This document shows positions 8,131 through 16,642 of a DNA stretch of 64,000 bases, in pieces. The notes under the pieces are model-generated. The model had not been told where the DNA came from. It was given only the letters and a program-made list of their open reading frames with translations, and ran no database searches. The position numbers were made by a program, and so were the translations under genes. Numbering within the stretch: the stretch's first letter is position 1; each line of letters opens with the position of its first letter. The stretch spans positions 1,488,001 to 1,552,000 of the forward strand of contig NZ_CP017917.1 of NCBI RefSeq assembly GCF_002119525.1. Reading direction: 5' to 3'. This DNA comes from Vibrio syngnathi. Its GTDB lineage: Bacteria > Pseudomonadota > Gammaproteobacteria > Enterobacterales > Vibrionaceae.

Positions 8131-8516
8131 TCTAAAGGGGAATCAACTAAAGGCATATCAACACGTGTCCAGACGTTGCTTAACTGCACTGCTGGACACT
8201 GGTTGCAGGTTAACACCGCTCCTTCTTGTTGAATGCGCATCATCAACCCAGAATCCACTCGGCTATTTCCTGAATTCAACTCAATGTTAATCAAATCATT
8301 TTCAATACGATAAGTTCTAGTGACCGTATTGCCGATTGTTTGATAGGTCATTTGCCCTGACTCAAAAAGTAGATAGCTGTTATCATCCGCGTTCTCATAC
8401 ATCCCTTTGAACAAAACAAGCTGCGGTACTTCAAAGGGGCGACTAGTATCAGTTAAACAACCGGTCAGCAATAACACACTAGTGAAAGCTATTATCAGAG
8501 AATGATGGTTATTCAT
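8127..8516 (-). CDS. Small lipoprotein of unknown function
   Basis: 129 aa. Residues 1-20 form a lipoprotein signal peptide with lipobox Leu-Thr-Gly-Cys (Cys20). The mature part is mostly beta-prone and has a Cys-Asn-Gln-Cys pair near residue 105. I recognise no family. It overlaps the nhaD stop by 4 bp in convergent orientation. Confidence 0.7.
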   Translation of the reverse strand: MNNHHSLIIAFTSVLLLTGCLTDTSRPFEVPQLVLFKGMYENADDNSYLLFESGQMTYQTIGNTVTRTYRIENDLINIELNSGNSRVDSGLMMRIQQEGAVLTCNQCPAVQLSNVWTRVDMPLVDSPLD

Positions 8517-8714
8517 TTGGGCATCCTTGCCTAAAAAACATGGCTAAATAATATGCAACCAAATCATTATTTTCCAGAAAGTAGCGAATTTATTGCAAAG
8601 TCACGTTTTTATTACAGAGTCACGCTTGGGATCTCTTAGTATTCTCCCTGAGTCGTACAAACCTTCAACCTTAATCCACAGAACAACGCTTCAAGTCGCT
8701 AGTTGTACAGCTTC

Positions 8715-9197
8715 CTAATCTTGTTCTCTTCCCTCAATCACCAATAAGCGCTGTTTACGTTCTACGCCACCCGCATACCCGGTCAGCTTGCCATTTTTAC
8801 CTATCACACGGTGACACGGCACAATCACAGACACTGGATTTTTACCATTGGCTAGTCCCACTGCGCGCACCGCTTTCGGGTTACCGATCGCATCGGCCAA
8901 TTGTGCATAGCTCCAAGTCTCTCCATAAGGAATGGTCGTCAGCGCCTGCCAAACCGACTGCTGAAATGGCGTTCCCTTGACTGCGATCGGCACAGAAAAC
9001 TGGATAGCTTCACCTGAGAAATAACGATTAAGCTGCTCGATAGCCAACGCAAAGATCGGAAAGCCATCATCTCGAACACCTAACTGCTCTGGCTTGGTAG
9101 TGTATGTTTCAAACCAAAGACCGAGCAGCCCATCATCGTTAGCCTGTAACGTCACGGTTCCCAATGGGCTCTCATAATAAGTAAAACGGTTAGCCAT
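8715..9197 (-). CDS. ogt: Methylated-DNA--protein-cysteine methyltransferase
   Basis: 160 aa, the length of Ogt. The active-site motif Val-Pro-Cys-His-Arg-Val-Ile-Gly is at about residue 128, followed by the Tyr-Ala-Gly-Gly-Val-Glu-Arg-Lys stretch. It transfers methyl groups from O6-methylguanine and O4-methylthymine to its own Cys, in the cytoplasm. GGAG precedes the ATG. It lies 65 bp behind the Ada-AlkA gene on the same strand, so the two probably form an alkylation-repair operon. Confidence 0.95.
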   Translation of the reverse strand: MANRFTYYESPLGTVTLQANDDGLLGLWFETYTTKPEQLGVRDDGFPIFALAIEQLNRYFSGEAIQFSVPIAVKGTPFQQSVWQALTTIPYGETWSYAQLADAIGNPKAVRAVGLANGKNPVSVIVPCHRVIGKNGKLTGYAGGVERKQRLLVIEGREQD

Positions 9198-9262
9198 AAT
9201 ATCTCCTAGCTTGGTAATTCTGATGTTTATGGATTACTGGTGTTTGTAGATTGTTCTTTCTA

Positions 9263-10711
9263 TTAAGACTGATTCCAACAATGGAACGTGGCGTAACTTC
9301 CCCAAGGCGAAACACTCTCTGTATTGATAGCTGGGCGATGCTCAATGAACTTCTTCACCACCAAGTCACCAACTAAAAGATGGTTAGGTTCGCTTAACCC
9401 GCGAAGTAGTGCATATTGAATTGTCCAAGGCCCAATGCCTTTTAGTTCAATCCATTTGGAAGGGTGTTCAGTTTCATTGACGACCATGTATTGGGCAAAA
9501 CGCTTTAGGGTCTCTTTGCGGCTTCCCGGCATTCTCAAGAAGCTAACGTCTGCATCGGCTATCTGCTTAGGTGTTGGGAAGTACGCTTTCTTGTGCGAGT
9601 TCAATGGATCTTTCAAACCAAATGACTCTCGTAAACCCGAATGTTCTGGTGCATGAGCAGGATTTTGCAAAGCGGACAGCTCTCGCACCAACAAGTTAAG
9701 CTGACCAATGGCCGCGGTTACCGAGACTTGCTGCCCGAGAATCGCTCTTACTCCGGCTTCCCAAGCACTCCACACGCCAGGAATACGGATGCCACTCTTA
9801 GCCACCAAGTTGGGGTCAATGGTTGTAAAAAAGGCCTCGACCTTAGCAATATCGACATCAAGGTCGAACATGCGTCGAATGTTAGCTATCAAGCTTCTTA
9901 ATTGACTTATATCGTCCAACTCAAATTCAATATCCAAGCGGTTTTCTTTGGCTAAAGTCGCCTTGAACCAACCCTTTGACCCGTTCACATTTACCGTGCG
10001 CTTATAATAATCTTCGCCAACGTCCTCTACGCCTTCAATCATTCTTCGTCGATAGAAATCCAGCAAATGCTTCCAGTTTAATGGGCCGAGAAAGACTAGC
10101 TGAATATGATTGCTCAGGTTTTCACTTGGCTTAGAACGTCGGATTTGGCTTGGCGAAAGCTGCAGCTCTTTTTGAAAAGCATCATTGAAACGGCGTGTGC
10201 TGTTAAAACCACTCGCAAAGCCGACATCGGTAATGCTCATGCTGCTGGTGTGCAGTAACTGCTTGGCAAACATCAATTGGCTATAAAGGCTATATTGCTT
10301 CGGCGACACCCCAATATAATTATCGAATAAGGTTCGCAAATAGCGGTCCGAAATACCTAAACGCGTTGCAAGGTCGACGATAGATCCTGAGTTCAGCGCA
10401 CCATGATCAATCAACTGCATCGCACGCAAGAAAGTGGTTTCAACCCCTTTCCAAGCCGGAGAGAAAGGAGCGCTGTCGGGTCGGCAGCGTAAACAAGGGC
10501 GATATCCCGCTTTTAAGGCTTGAGCTTGATGAGAAAAATACTCGACATTTTCTTCTTTAGGCGGGTTTGCTGGGCAAATTGGACGACAAAAAATCCCGGT
10601 GGTTTTCACCGCTGTGAAGAACATTCCATCAAAGCGAGCATCTCGCGCATATCGAGCCAAGTGGCACTGCTCGCTCGTTAACGCGCTGTTGTGATGAATA
10701 TTCTTAGACAT
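9263..10711 (-). CDS. Ada-AlkA fusion: alkylation-response regulator and 3-methyladenine DNA glycosylase
   Basis: 482 aa with four parts in order. First, the Ada metal-binding methylphosphotriester domain (about 15-80), with all four zinc Cys (Phe-Cys-Arg-Pro-Ile-Cys and Pro-Cys-Leu-Arg-Cys). Second, an AraC-type helix-turn-helix (about 95-190). Third, the AlkA N-terminal domain (about 200-290). Fourth, the HhH-GPD glycosylase domain (about 300-480), with Leu-Lys-Gly-Ile-Gly-Pro-Trp-Thr and the catalytic Asp of Val-Gly-Asp-Leu-Val. It senses methyl phosphotriesters, should activate its own operon, and excises alkylated purines. AAGGA precedes the ATG. Such a fusion without its own methyltransferase domain fits the separate ogt gene downstream. 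Confidence 0.92.
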   Translation of the reverse strand: MSKNIHHNSALTSEQCHLARYARDARFDGMFFTAVKTTGIFCRPICPANPPKEENVEYFSHQAQALKAGYRPCLRCRPDSAPFSPAWKGVETTFLRAMQLIDHGALNSGSIVDLATRLGISDRYLRTLFDNYIGVSPKQYSLYSQLMFAKQLLHTSSMSITDVGFASGFNSTRRFNDAFQKELQLSPSQIRRSKPSENLSNHIQLVFLGPLNWKHLLDFYRRRMIEGVEDVGEDYYKRTVNVNGSKGWFKATLAKENRLDIEFELDDISQLRSLIANIRRMFDLDVDIAKVEAFFTTIDPNLVAKSGIRIPGVWSAWEAGVRAILGQQVSVTAAIGQLNLLVRELSALQNPAHAPEHSGLRESFGLKDPLNSHKKAYFPTPKQIADADVSFLRMPGSRKETLKRFAQYMVVNETEHPSKWIELKGIGPWTIQYALLRGLSEPNHLLVGDLVVKKFIEHRPAINTESVSPWGSYATFHCWNQS

Positions 10712-10943
10712 ACCGTATCCTTCCCGTTAGCCATACTGTGATCCAATAACTAAAAGTTTACCGTGAACTGGTATTGTCGCTAGCCATTTTCGGAACTGAA
10801 GGTTAGATAAATCACAAAAAAGGGTTTTCTTTTCGCTCAATTCGACTAAATTTAACCTTGAGAAAGGATTATTCTCACAACGTCAACGAACGGTACTCAG
10901 CACATTAAGATGCAGAGACCTATCGAATAATAAGGAAAAGGCT

Positions 10944-11147
10944 ATGGTTCTTCACACATGTCGTATTGTTTTATCAAACCAACAGGTTCTCACCAGTCAA
11001 TCAGTCGAGCAGTCTCTCAGCTTTCTTGAAGACAAAGCAGACAACGGAATTTCTATGATTGAGATTGACGCAACGGATGGCAATCAAATCCATTCGTACA
11101 TGTCTCGATCTCTTGAAGAGTCAATTGAAAATCTAATGAACTTATAG
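10944..11147 (+). CDS. Small protein of unknown function (67 aa)
   Basis: Starts at an ATG with a good purine-rich RBS (AAGGAAAAGG, 10932-10941). The 67 residues are acidic, without a membrane segment or Cys pair apart from Cys6, and look protein-like. It has its own terminator at 11288-11320, which suggests a real monocistronic gene. No family recognised. Confidence 0.55.
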   Translation: MVLHTCRIVLSNQQVLTSQSVEQSLSFLEDKADNGISMIEIDATDGNQIHSYMSRSLEESIENLMNL

Positions 11148-11183
11148 TGCCTTTAAACAAGGTAACACATACCAGGCTTACCC

Positions 11184-11290
11184 TATTTTATTTGGTTTAG
11201 AGCTTATTTTTGACTTGGAGACTATTTCTGATTTTAAAAAATGGGATTGTCTCGGATTTAAAATACAGTTATCTCTGGTTTCAAAACAAA
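11184..11290 (+). repeat. Degenerate tandem repeat, period about 20-23 bp, in 3' UTR
   Basis: Four to five decayed units of the type TNTYTCKGATTTNAAAA lie between the stop of the 67-aa gene and its terminator. Similarity between units is partial. Confidence 0.5.
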
Positions 11291-11320
11291 AATGGCTCCT
11301 TAATAAGGAGCCATTTTTTT
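11288..11320. terminator. Bidirectional terminator
   Basis: The stem AAATGGCTCCTT / AAGGAGCCATTT has T-runs on both strands and separates the 67-aa gene from the convergent hdfR gene. Confidence 0.9.
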
Positions 11321-11349
11321 ATATTGTGTGAAACATCATGAACTTGAAA

Positions 11350-12252
11350 CTAAGCCTCTGGAGCTTGTTCTGCCGCTTGTTGCAGCGTATACGCCGTCGA
11401 TGGATCAATCTCGTTAACCAATTGCTCAACCTGCATGATAGCGTCAACTGAGGTACTGCTTTTACGATAGCTCAAGTAAATTGGGCGATACCAGTCTTCA
11501 ACCCCTTTCACTTTATGTAACTGACCCGAAACGATAAAAGGTTCAACCATAGAAACAGGTAAATACGCACTGCCACCTTTCTCTAAAATGAAATCGAGAG
11601 CAATACGAGCCGTAGAGGTACGTAAATACGGTGCTGGAACTTTAGGGTGACGTTCTGCGTGTTCTGAGCCGAAGCGCGTTCCCCAATCGACATACACATA
11701 CTTATGTTGGAACACAGATTCCAGATCATCTGGTTGCGTTGATACCAACACCAAAACCAAATCAGCGACTTTTTTACAATTCAGCTCTTCCGCTTTAATC
11801 TGATCGAAGGCGAAAGCCATATCTAATGTTCGCTCTAGCAAATTACGGTTCAGTTGCTCGCGCCCCATTACCTCAGCCATGAAGCCATAACCACCAAAAG
11901 AATCGGTCACTGCGCTTAAACAGTTTTGCAGATACGCATCCCAAATATTTGGAGTGCCACCCAGTGTTAACTGCAACGCTTTTCCACTCTCCAACGACAA
12001 CTCAAATTTGGCCTGCTGTAAGGTAGAAACCATCACTTTAGCATAACCAATCAAACGCTCACCGGAAGAGGTAAGCTTGATGTTATTGCGGTCACGAATG
12101 AAGAGTTGAGTATCAAAATAGCCTTCAAGCTGTTTGATCCGCGCACTCACTGCCGCTTGTGTTAAATACAAATTTTCAGCAGCACGCCCAAAGTGGCGCA
12201 CCCTTGCAACCTCAAGAAAGGTTCTAAATACTTTCACATCCATCAAATACAT
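11350..12252 (-). CDS. hdfR: LysR family regulator HdfR
   Basis: 300 aa. The N-terminal winged HTH contains Arg-His-Phe-Gly-Arg-Ala-Ala-Glu-Asn-Leu-Tyr-Leu-Thr-Gln-Ala-Ala-Val-Ser, close to E. coli HdfR, followed by a substrate-binding-like effector domain. HdfR is a LysR-type regulator that affects flhDC and glutamate synthase expression in enterics. The gene is divergent from maoP, the same arrangement as hdfR/maoP (yifE) in E. coli, which supports the naming. The start could also be the ATG at 12243, which fits the E. coli N-terminus better; the RBS does not decide. Confidence 0.88.
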   Translation of the reverse strand: MYLMDVKVFRTFLEVARVRHFGRAAENLYLTQAAVSARIKQLEGYFDTQLFIRDRNNIKLTSSGERLIGYAKVMVSTLQQAKFELSLESGKALQLTLGGTPNIWDAYLQNCLSAVTDSFGGYGFMAEVMGREQLNRNLLERTLDMAFAFDQIKAEELNCKKVADLVLVLVSTQPDDLESVFQHKYVYVDWGTRFGSEHAERHPKVPAPYLRTSTARIALDFILEKGGSAYLPVSMVEPFIVSGQLHKVKGVEDWYRPIYLSYRKSSTSVDAIMQVEQLVNEIDPSTAYTLQQAAEQAPEA

Positions 12253-12397
12253 CTCTGTAATAAATCTGCTAACTAGCCGATCTAGGATTGTTTATCGTAA
12301 AGGCAAAAATATTTTGTTTTCTATTTTAGCCTTTTAACAATATGTTCACGTTAGCGATAAACACTAATTTCTATCTAACCACATTACTGAGGCTGAT

Positions 12398-12751
12398 ATG
12401 TCTGAGACCGAATTCCGACACGGAAAAAAACGTTTTTATGACACCATTAAATTCCCACGAGGGTTCGCTAAGTCGGGTGATTTTACTCTGTCAGAAGAGG
12501 AAATCCTAACCTTGTTTGGTGACACTATGCTTGCACTTGAAACTGGTGAACTAGCACCAATCAATGCAGAAGAAAAACACTTCATTAAAGTGTTGTCTCA
12601 CCCTCATAAGGCAAAGTCCAAGTTAGAGCGTGTTTGGTTGAAGTACATTCAACTAGCTCGTGGACGCCGTCGCTTTCATACCCTAAACGGCTGCAAACGC
12701 GGCGAAGTGCCTAGGGAAGAATACGAAAGTGAGTTAGTGTTAGAAGATTAG
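12398..12751 (+). CDS. maoP: MaoP / DUF413 family protein
   Basis: 117 aa, the full DUF413 length: Lys-Arg-Phe-Tyr-Asp near residue 11, Phe-Pro-Arg-Gly-Phe-Ala-Lys-Ser-Gly-Asp-Phe-Thr, and a basic Trp-Xaa-Lys-Tyr...Arg-Gly-Arg-Arg-Arg-Phe-His-Thr region near residue 90. In E. coli, MaoP acts with the nearby maoS site to organise the Ori macrodomain. GAGG lies before the ATG. The divergent hdfR partner is conserved. Confidence 0.9.
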   Translation: MSETEFRHGKKRFYDTIKFPRGFAKSGDFTLSEEEILTLFGDTMLALETGELAPINAEEKHFIKVLSHPHKAKSKLERVWLKYIQLARGRRRFHTLNGCKRGEVPREEYESELVLED

Positions 12752-12758
12752 TAAAATT

Positions 12759-12797
12759 GCTCAAGGTGATACCTCATCACTTTGGGCTTTTTTTTTC
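12759..12797 (+). terminator. Intrinsic terminator of maoP
   Basis: The stem GCTCAAGGTGAT / ATCACTTTGGGC has one mismatch-type position and G-T pairs, a short loop, and a run of nine T. Confidence 0.85.
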
Positions 12798-13330
12798 CTT
12801 CAATGTTTACACTTCAAGCTCGCTTTTTCTTCTTAGTTGGTAAGTTTAGCTAACCTGTTCGGATTTACCAATATTTATAGATAATTCATAGCGATAGCGT
12901 GAATCAACATCTATTCTAGTCACCCTAAGTGTGTCTAACCCGACTAAATTCTTCGAACCTCGCTCAACAACTTCCTTTTATCACGATAGTGGCACATTGC
13001 CATCATTATTTTTCACGCCTCAACTATACTCTCAAAGCCAGTGAGTACGCTGCAGCTCTTTAATACGCCAAAGCTTATAAATCTGCAGAAACGCACAGAC
13101 CCTTTCAGGCACTGAATCAAATCAACATTCCTGTATATGACAAGCGTATTAATCTTGTTTAACGCCACCAAATATCCATACAATAACTGTGCGATTTTGA
13201 GTGTTCTAGTCACAGATATGACGAAAAAGCAAAAACTTGACCTAAAACAATAGCGCAATCTGACAACTTATTTTATAATGCGAATTAATGTTTAAGAACA
13301 CTATAAATTCTAATATCTAGGGGCAAATTA
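12798..13330. other. Intergenic region upstream of nagB
   Basis: 533 bp between the maoP terminator and nagB. It holds the candidate NagC operator near its right end and presumably the nagB promoter. I saw no convincing gene; short ORFs on either strand lack RBS and protein-like composition. Confidence 0.5.
13268..13288. promoter_or_regulatory. Candidate NagC operator upstream of nagB
   Basis: TTATTTTATAATGCGAATTAA is an AT-rich imperfect dyad with central GCG, about 43 bp before the nagB start. It resembles NagC operators of the TTATTT...AAATTAA type; NagC represses nag genes and is relieved by GlcNAc-6-phosphate. Confidence 0.55.
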
Positions 13331-14131
13331 ATGAGACTTATCCCGTTAAATCAAGCAGCGCAAGTAGGTAAATGGGCAGCAGCACACATCGTTAAACGCA
13401 TTAACGATTTTAAACCAACTGCAGAGCGTCCTTTTGTACTTGGCCTACCAACTGGTGGTACGCCACTAGCTACTTACAAAGCACTTATCGAGCTACACAA
13501 AGCTGGTGAAGTTAGCTTCAAAAACGTAGTTACATTTAACATGGATGAGTACATTGGCATCCCTGCTGATCACCCAGAATCATACCGTACGTTCATGTAC
13601 ACTAACTTCTTCAACCACATCGACATTCAAGATGAGAACATCAATCTTCTAGATGGCAACGCGGAAAACAACGAAGTTGAGTGCAAGCGTTACGAAGACA
13701 AAATCAAGTCTTACGGTAAAATCAACCTATTCATGGGTGGCGTAGGCAACGACGGTCACATCGCTTTCAACGAGCCAGCTTCTTCTCTGTCTTCACGTAC
13801 TCGCATCAAGACTCTGACAGAAGACACTCGCATCGCGAACTCTCGTTTCTTCGACGGTGACATCAACCAAGTTCCTAAGTACGCACTAACAATCGGTGTT
13901 GGTACTCTACTTGACTCTGAAGAAATCATGGTTCTAGTAACAGGCCACAACAAAGCGCTTGCTCTAGAAGCAGCTGTTGAAGGTTCTGTTAACCACCTAT
14001 GGACGGTATCAGCTCTGCAACTTCACCCTAAATCAGTGATTGTTTGTGATGAGCCAGCAACTCAAGAACTTAAAGTGAAAACAGTTAAGTACTTCTCTGA
14101 GTTAGAAGCTGAGAACATCAAAAACGTATAG
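13331..14131 (+). CDS. nagB: Glucosamine-6-phosphate deaminase
   Basis: 266 aa, identical in length to E. coli NagB. It has Leu-Gly-Leu-Pro-Thr-Gly-Gly-Thr-Pro, the Asn-Met-Asp-Glu-Tyr-Ile-Gly motif with catalytic Asp72, and [14 protein letters not shown] with His143/Glu148. It converts glucosamine-6-phosphate to fructose-6-phosphate plus ammonia at the end of GlcNAc/chitin catabolism in the cytoplasm. AGGGG precedes the ATG. It is transcribed alone, with its own terminator, and has a candidate NagC site upstream. The GlcNAc-type PTS at 38.7 kb should feed the same pathway. Confidence 0.98.
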   Translation: MRLIPLNQAAQVGKWAAAHIVKRINDFKPTAERPFVLGLPTGGTPLATYKALIELHKAGEVSFKNVVTFNMDEYIGIPADHPESYRTFMYTNFFNHIDIQDENINLLDGNAENNEVECKRYEDKIKSYGKINLFMGGVGNDGHIAFNEPASSLSSRTRIKTLTEDTRIANSRFFDGDINQVPKYALTIGVGTLLDSEEIMVLVTGHNKALALEAAVEGSVNHLWTVSALQLHPKSVIVCDEPATQELKVKTVKYFSELEAENIKNV

Positions 14132-14151
14132 TTCTTAGTTCTTAAATAAAG

Positions 14152-14176
14152 AAAGCCACTTAATGTGGCTTTTTTG
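14152..14176 (+). terminator. Intrinsic terminator of nagB
   Basis: AAAGCCAC / GTGGCTTT stem with 5-nt loop, followed by T's. Confidence 0.85.
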
Positions 14177-14426
14177 TGCTTGCTACTTTTTGACGCGCAG
14201 AAAGCCAAAATCCATCACAAATATTCTTACAAATCATGCCCATATAAGAGCTCACCAAGTGAGCGGTGTTTGGTGCAAACTGTTTTACCTTCAACTCAGC
14301 CCCATCTCCCACAAGCTCAAAGTGAGACTCCACAAAAAACATAGACCAGCGAACTGCAGTTGGCATTAGTAGATGTGATATGGTACTCGCCTGTGCTATC
14401 ACATCATGTATCTCACCAAAACCCAT
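14160..14426 (-). CDS. Possible small protein (88 aa), doubtful
   Basis: An ORF divergent from the PD-(D/E)XK-like gene. The translation looks plausible, with mixed composition and a basic C-terminal tail, but there is no clear RBS and the stop lies inside the nagB terminator. I recognise no family. It may be a real small gene or chance. Confidence 0.3.
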   Translation of the reverse strand: MGFGEIHDVIAQASTISHLLMPTAVRWSMFFVESHFELVGDGAELKVKQFAPNTAHLVSSYMGMICKNICDGFWLSARQKVASTKKPH

Positions 14427-14458
14427 CAGCGGATCACTCTGCTATTTGAGAAAAGACT

Positions 14459-15325
14459 ATGTCAGACAAAATTTCCACATCCGCACTCGCTAAACAAAAA
14501 GGCATAGAAGCTAAAACTTTATTTAGCGATCTAAAAACAGCGGGTTATATCGTGCGTTCACAGGAGCGTTGGGTACTCACAGAACGAGGAGAAAGCTTTG
14601 GTGGGGAATATGTCGAACATAAGAAGTTCGGTGTCTTTATTGTCTGGCCAGAGAAACTGCTTATCGATTTGGATTCATTCTCAGGAAATACATTGACCGC
14701 CACTCAGCTCGGCGGTGCCTTTCAACTCAGCGCAAAGAAAATCAACTTATTGCTCAATGAGCTTGGCTGGATAACAAAAGAAGACGACGGCTGGCATGTC
14801 ACCTCTACAGGCTTAAAAGCCGGTGGTGAACAAAGAGAAGATAAAGCGACTCAAAACTTATTCGTGGTATGGCACGACTCACTGGTTCGCAATAAACGTT
14901 TAAAGCAGTCCGTTGTTGAATTCTTAGGGCACGATGCTGAAAGCCACTCTACTGATGTGTCATTTTCGAGTTTTCGTCAGAAATTCGAAGCGAAGCACCG
15001 AAGCTTAGATGGGCATTATGTTCGTTCAAAGGGAGAGCTGATCATCGATAACTGGCTTTATATGGCGGGAGTGGTTCATGCCTATGAACGTCCGCTCCCG
15101 ATATCAAAAGAAGTAATGAGCGATTTCTACCTGCCAAGCGGCAAGGTATACATTCAGTTCTGGGGAACAGATTCAGGCCCTATAGAAGAAGACAAACGAA
15201 ATGCGACCAAAAAAGTTTACCAAGAGCACGGTTTTAGCTTGATTGAACTTAACCCTGAAGATATCCCAAACCTCGACAGTGTACTTCCCTCTTTATTACG
15301 CCAATATGGAATCAAAGCGTACTAA
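14459..15325 (+). CDS. Winged-helix-like protein with a PD-(D/E)XK/VSR-like C-terminal domain
   Basis: 288 aa. The N-terminal part (1-120) has two repeats of a small HTH-like unit (Ala-Lys-Gln-Lys-Gly-Ile-Glu...Leu-Thr-Glu-Arg-Gly, then a Ser-Ala-Lys-Lys-Ile-Asn-Leu-Leu-Leu unit). The C-terminal part (about 185-288) has the outline of a very-short-patch-repair-like nuclease fold: Arg-Ser-Lys-Gly-Glu...Ile-Ile-Asp-Asn-Trp-Leu, Ser-Asp-Phe-Tyr-Leu-Pro, Val-Tyr-Ile-Gln-Phe-Trp-Gly, then Lys near 260 and Leu-Ile-Glu-Leu. The usual acid before Phe-Trp-Gly is Gln here. Function is unknown: probably DNA binding, with nuclease activity uncertain. The RBS is weak. Confidence 0.65.
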   Translation: MSDKISTSALAKQKGIEAKTLFSDLKTAGYIVRSQERWVLTERGESFGGEYVEHKKFGVFIVWPEKLLIDLDSFSGNTLTATQLGGAFQLSAKKINLLLNELGWITKEDDGWHVTSTGLKAGGEQREDKATQNLFVVWHDSLVRNKRLKQSVVEFLGHDAESHSTDVSFSSFRQKFEAKHRSLDGHYVRSKGELIIDNWLYMAGVVHAYERPLPISKEVMSDFYLPSGKVYIQFWGTDSGPIEEDKRNATKKVYQEHGFSLIELNPEDIPNLDSVLPSLLRQYGIKAY

Positions 15326-15648
15326 CTGGCTGATTTTCGAAAACCAACACACATCCAGATCACACTAATCAAATCATTATGGATATTTTTCACCATAGTG
15401 ATTTGATGTGTTCGCTATTTTTCCCAAGCCAATCTTCTATTATCTTACACCCATCGACTTGAGCTACCGCAGATACTCGATTTATTGGGGCATGTTCGAT
15501 AGCCATTTAAGCGTTCAGTCTTTTAGAGGCTGACTGTTCTAGAAACGACTTCTATAGAGATATAGCCTAAATGCGTTATCCGTTTATTGTTGACGTTACC
15601 GAACATAAAACCCTACAACATTTATATTGATAGATATTAGGATTCAAC
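15326..15648. other. Intergenic region with a long hairpin
   Basis: 323 bp. It contains an imperfect 13-bp inverted repeat at 15370-15405 (CAAATCATTATGG / CCATAGTGATTTG, one mismatch pair, 10-nt loop) without a proper T-run. The rest must hold the nitroreductase promoter; nothing else is visible. Confidence 0.5.
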
Positions 15649-16305
15649 ATGACTCATCCAATCATTTCAGATCTAAACACTCGCTACACAGCTAAAAAAT
15701 ACGATGCAGAAAAGCGCATCTCTGCGGAAGACATGGAAGTAATCAAAGAAGCACTTCGTTTGTCAGCTTCTTCTATCAACTCTCAGCCTTGGAAATTCAT
15801 CATCATTGAGAGTGACGCAGCAAAACAACGCTTCCACAATACTTTCGAGAACATGTTCCAGTTTAACCAACCGCATGCGAAAGAAGCGTCACACACGATC
15901 CTGTTTGCTCACGATCCTAAGTACACTAAAGAGAAATTCGCGAAGCGTGCTGACACAGAAGTAAGCTCTGGTCACCTACCCGCTGAAATGTACGAGCAGT
16001 TCTTAGGGGCTTACGCATTCGCAGAAATGAACACAGACGAAACAGGTTTCAACGGAAACTGGACTAAGTCTCAAGTGTACATCGCGCTAGGTAACACAAT
16101 GCACACACTGGCTCGTCTTGGTATTGCTTCAACACCGATGGAAGGCGTAGATGCCGCTATGATCGGTGAAGAGTTTGCTGACGAACTAGACGGTCACGTT
16201 GTTGATGTAGCGCTAGCAATCGGCTACCACAAAGACGGCGAAGACTATAACCACGGTAAACCAAAAGCACGTCTAGCTCTTGATGAAATCGTGACGACGC
16301 TTTAA
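15649..16305 (+). CDS. nfsB: NAD(P)H nitroreductase, NfsB/FRase I type
   Basis: 218 aa. Family features: Arg-Tyr-Thr-Ala-Lys-Lys-Tyr-Asp near the start (FMN phosphate binding), Leu-Ser-Ala-Ser-Ser-Ile-Asn-Ser-Gln-Pro-Trp-Lys-Phe at about 40-52, and Gly-Ile-Ala-Ser-Thr-Pro-Met-Glu-Gly near 165. These are homodimeric FMN enzymes that reduce nitroaromatics, quinones or flavins in the cytoplasm. AGGA precedes the ATG. It sits directly upstream of norVW but is separated by a terminator and a sigma-54 promoter. Confidence 0.9.
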   Translation: MTHPIISDLNTRYTAKKYDAEKRISAEDMEVIKEALRLSASSINSQPWKFIIIESDAAKQRFHNTFENMFQFNQPHAKEASHTILFAHDPKYTKEKFAKRADTEVSSGHLPAEMYEQFLGAYAFAEMNTDETGFNGNWTKSQVYIALGNTMHTLARLGIASTPMEGVDAAMIGEEFADELDGHVVDVALAIGYHKDGEDYNHGKPKARLALDEIVTTL

Positions 16306-16333
16306 CGCGTTAATTAAGATGACGAATGAATCA

Positions 16334-16401
16334 ACAGCTATAACACGTTAAACAGTTACAACGCTTAACTGCTACAACGCTTTAATTTTTAAAACGCTTT
16401 T
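16334..16401 (+). repeat. Degenerate 17-bp tandem repeat in the nfsB 3' UTR
   Basis: Four units of 16-18 bp (16334-16351, 16352-16368, 16369-16385, 16386-16401) share a core like ACAACGCTTTAA. The gene itself ends in ACGCTTTAA (Thr-Leu-stop), so the repeat echoes the end of the coding sequence. It lies between stop codon and terminator. Confidence 0.7.
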
Positions 16402-16462
16402 TCGTTTTACAAAATATAGTTTCAACAGCACTTCAGACTGTTAAATTACACTGCCTTGTTTT

Positions 16463-16490
16463 GGCCAGACACTCGTCTGGCCTTTTTTAT
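16463..16490 (+). terminator. Intrinsic terminator of nfsB
   Basis: GGCCAGAC / GTCTGGCC perfect stem, 4-nt loop, T6 tail. Confidence 0.92.
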
Positions 16491-16532
16491 TCCTGCAATT
16501 TAAGACCTTAATTCACTTTAAAATAACTGTTA

Positions 16533-16588
16533 GTCATAAAGACTCTTTGGATTCGTTTTGATTACACGAAATGCATAGTCAAAAAGAC
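16533..16588 (+). promoter_or_regulatory. Three phased NorR-type sites (GT-N7-AC)
   Basis: GTCATAAAGAC (16533-16543), GTTTTGATTAC (16555-16565) and GTCAAAAAGAC (16578-16588) each fit GT-N7-AC. They start 22 and 23 bp apart, about two helical turns. NorR, an NO-sensing sigma-54 activator, binds three such enhancer sites upstream of E. coli norVW. Confidence 0.8.
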
Positions 16589-16642
16589 ACGATAGAAAAT
16601 CAAAACTAAAATAAAACCATTTAAACCAAACACTTAAAAACA

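Noticed and set aside
13013..13258. 81-aa minus-strand ORF upstream of nagB
   Set aside because: No RBS, unusual composition, lies in the probable regulatory region of nagB.
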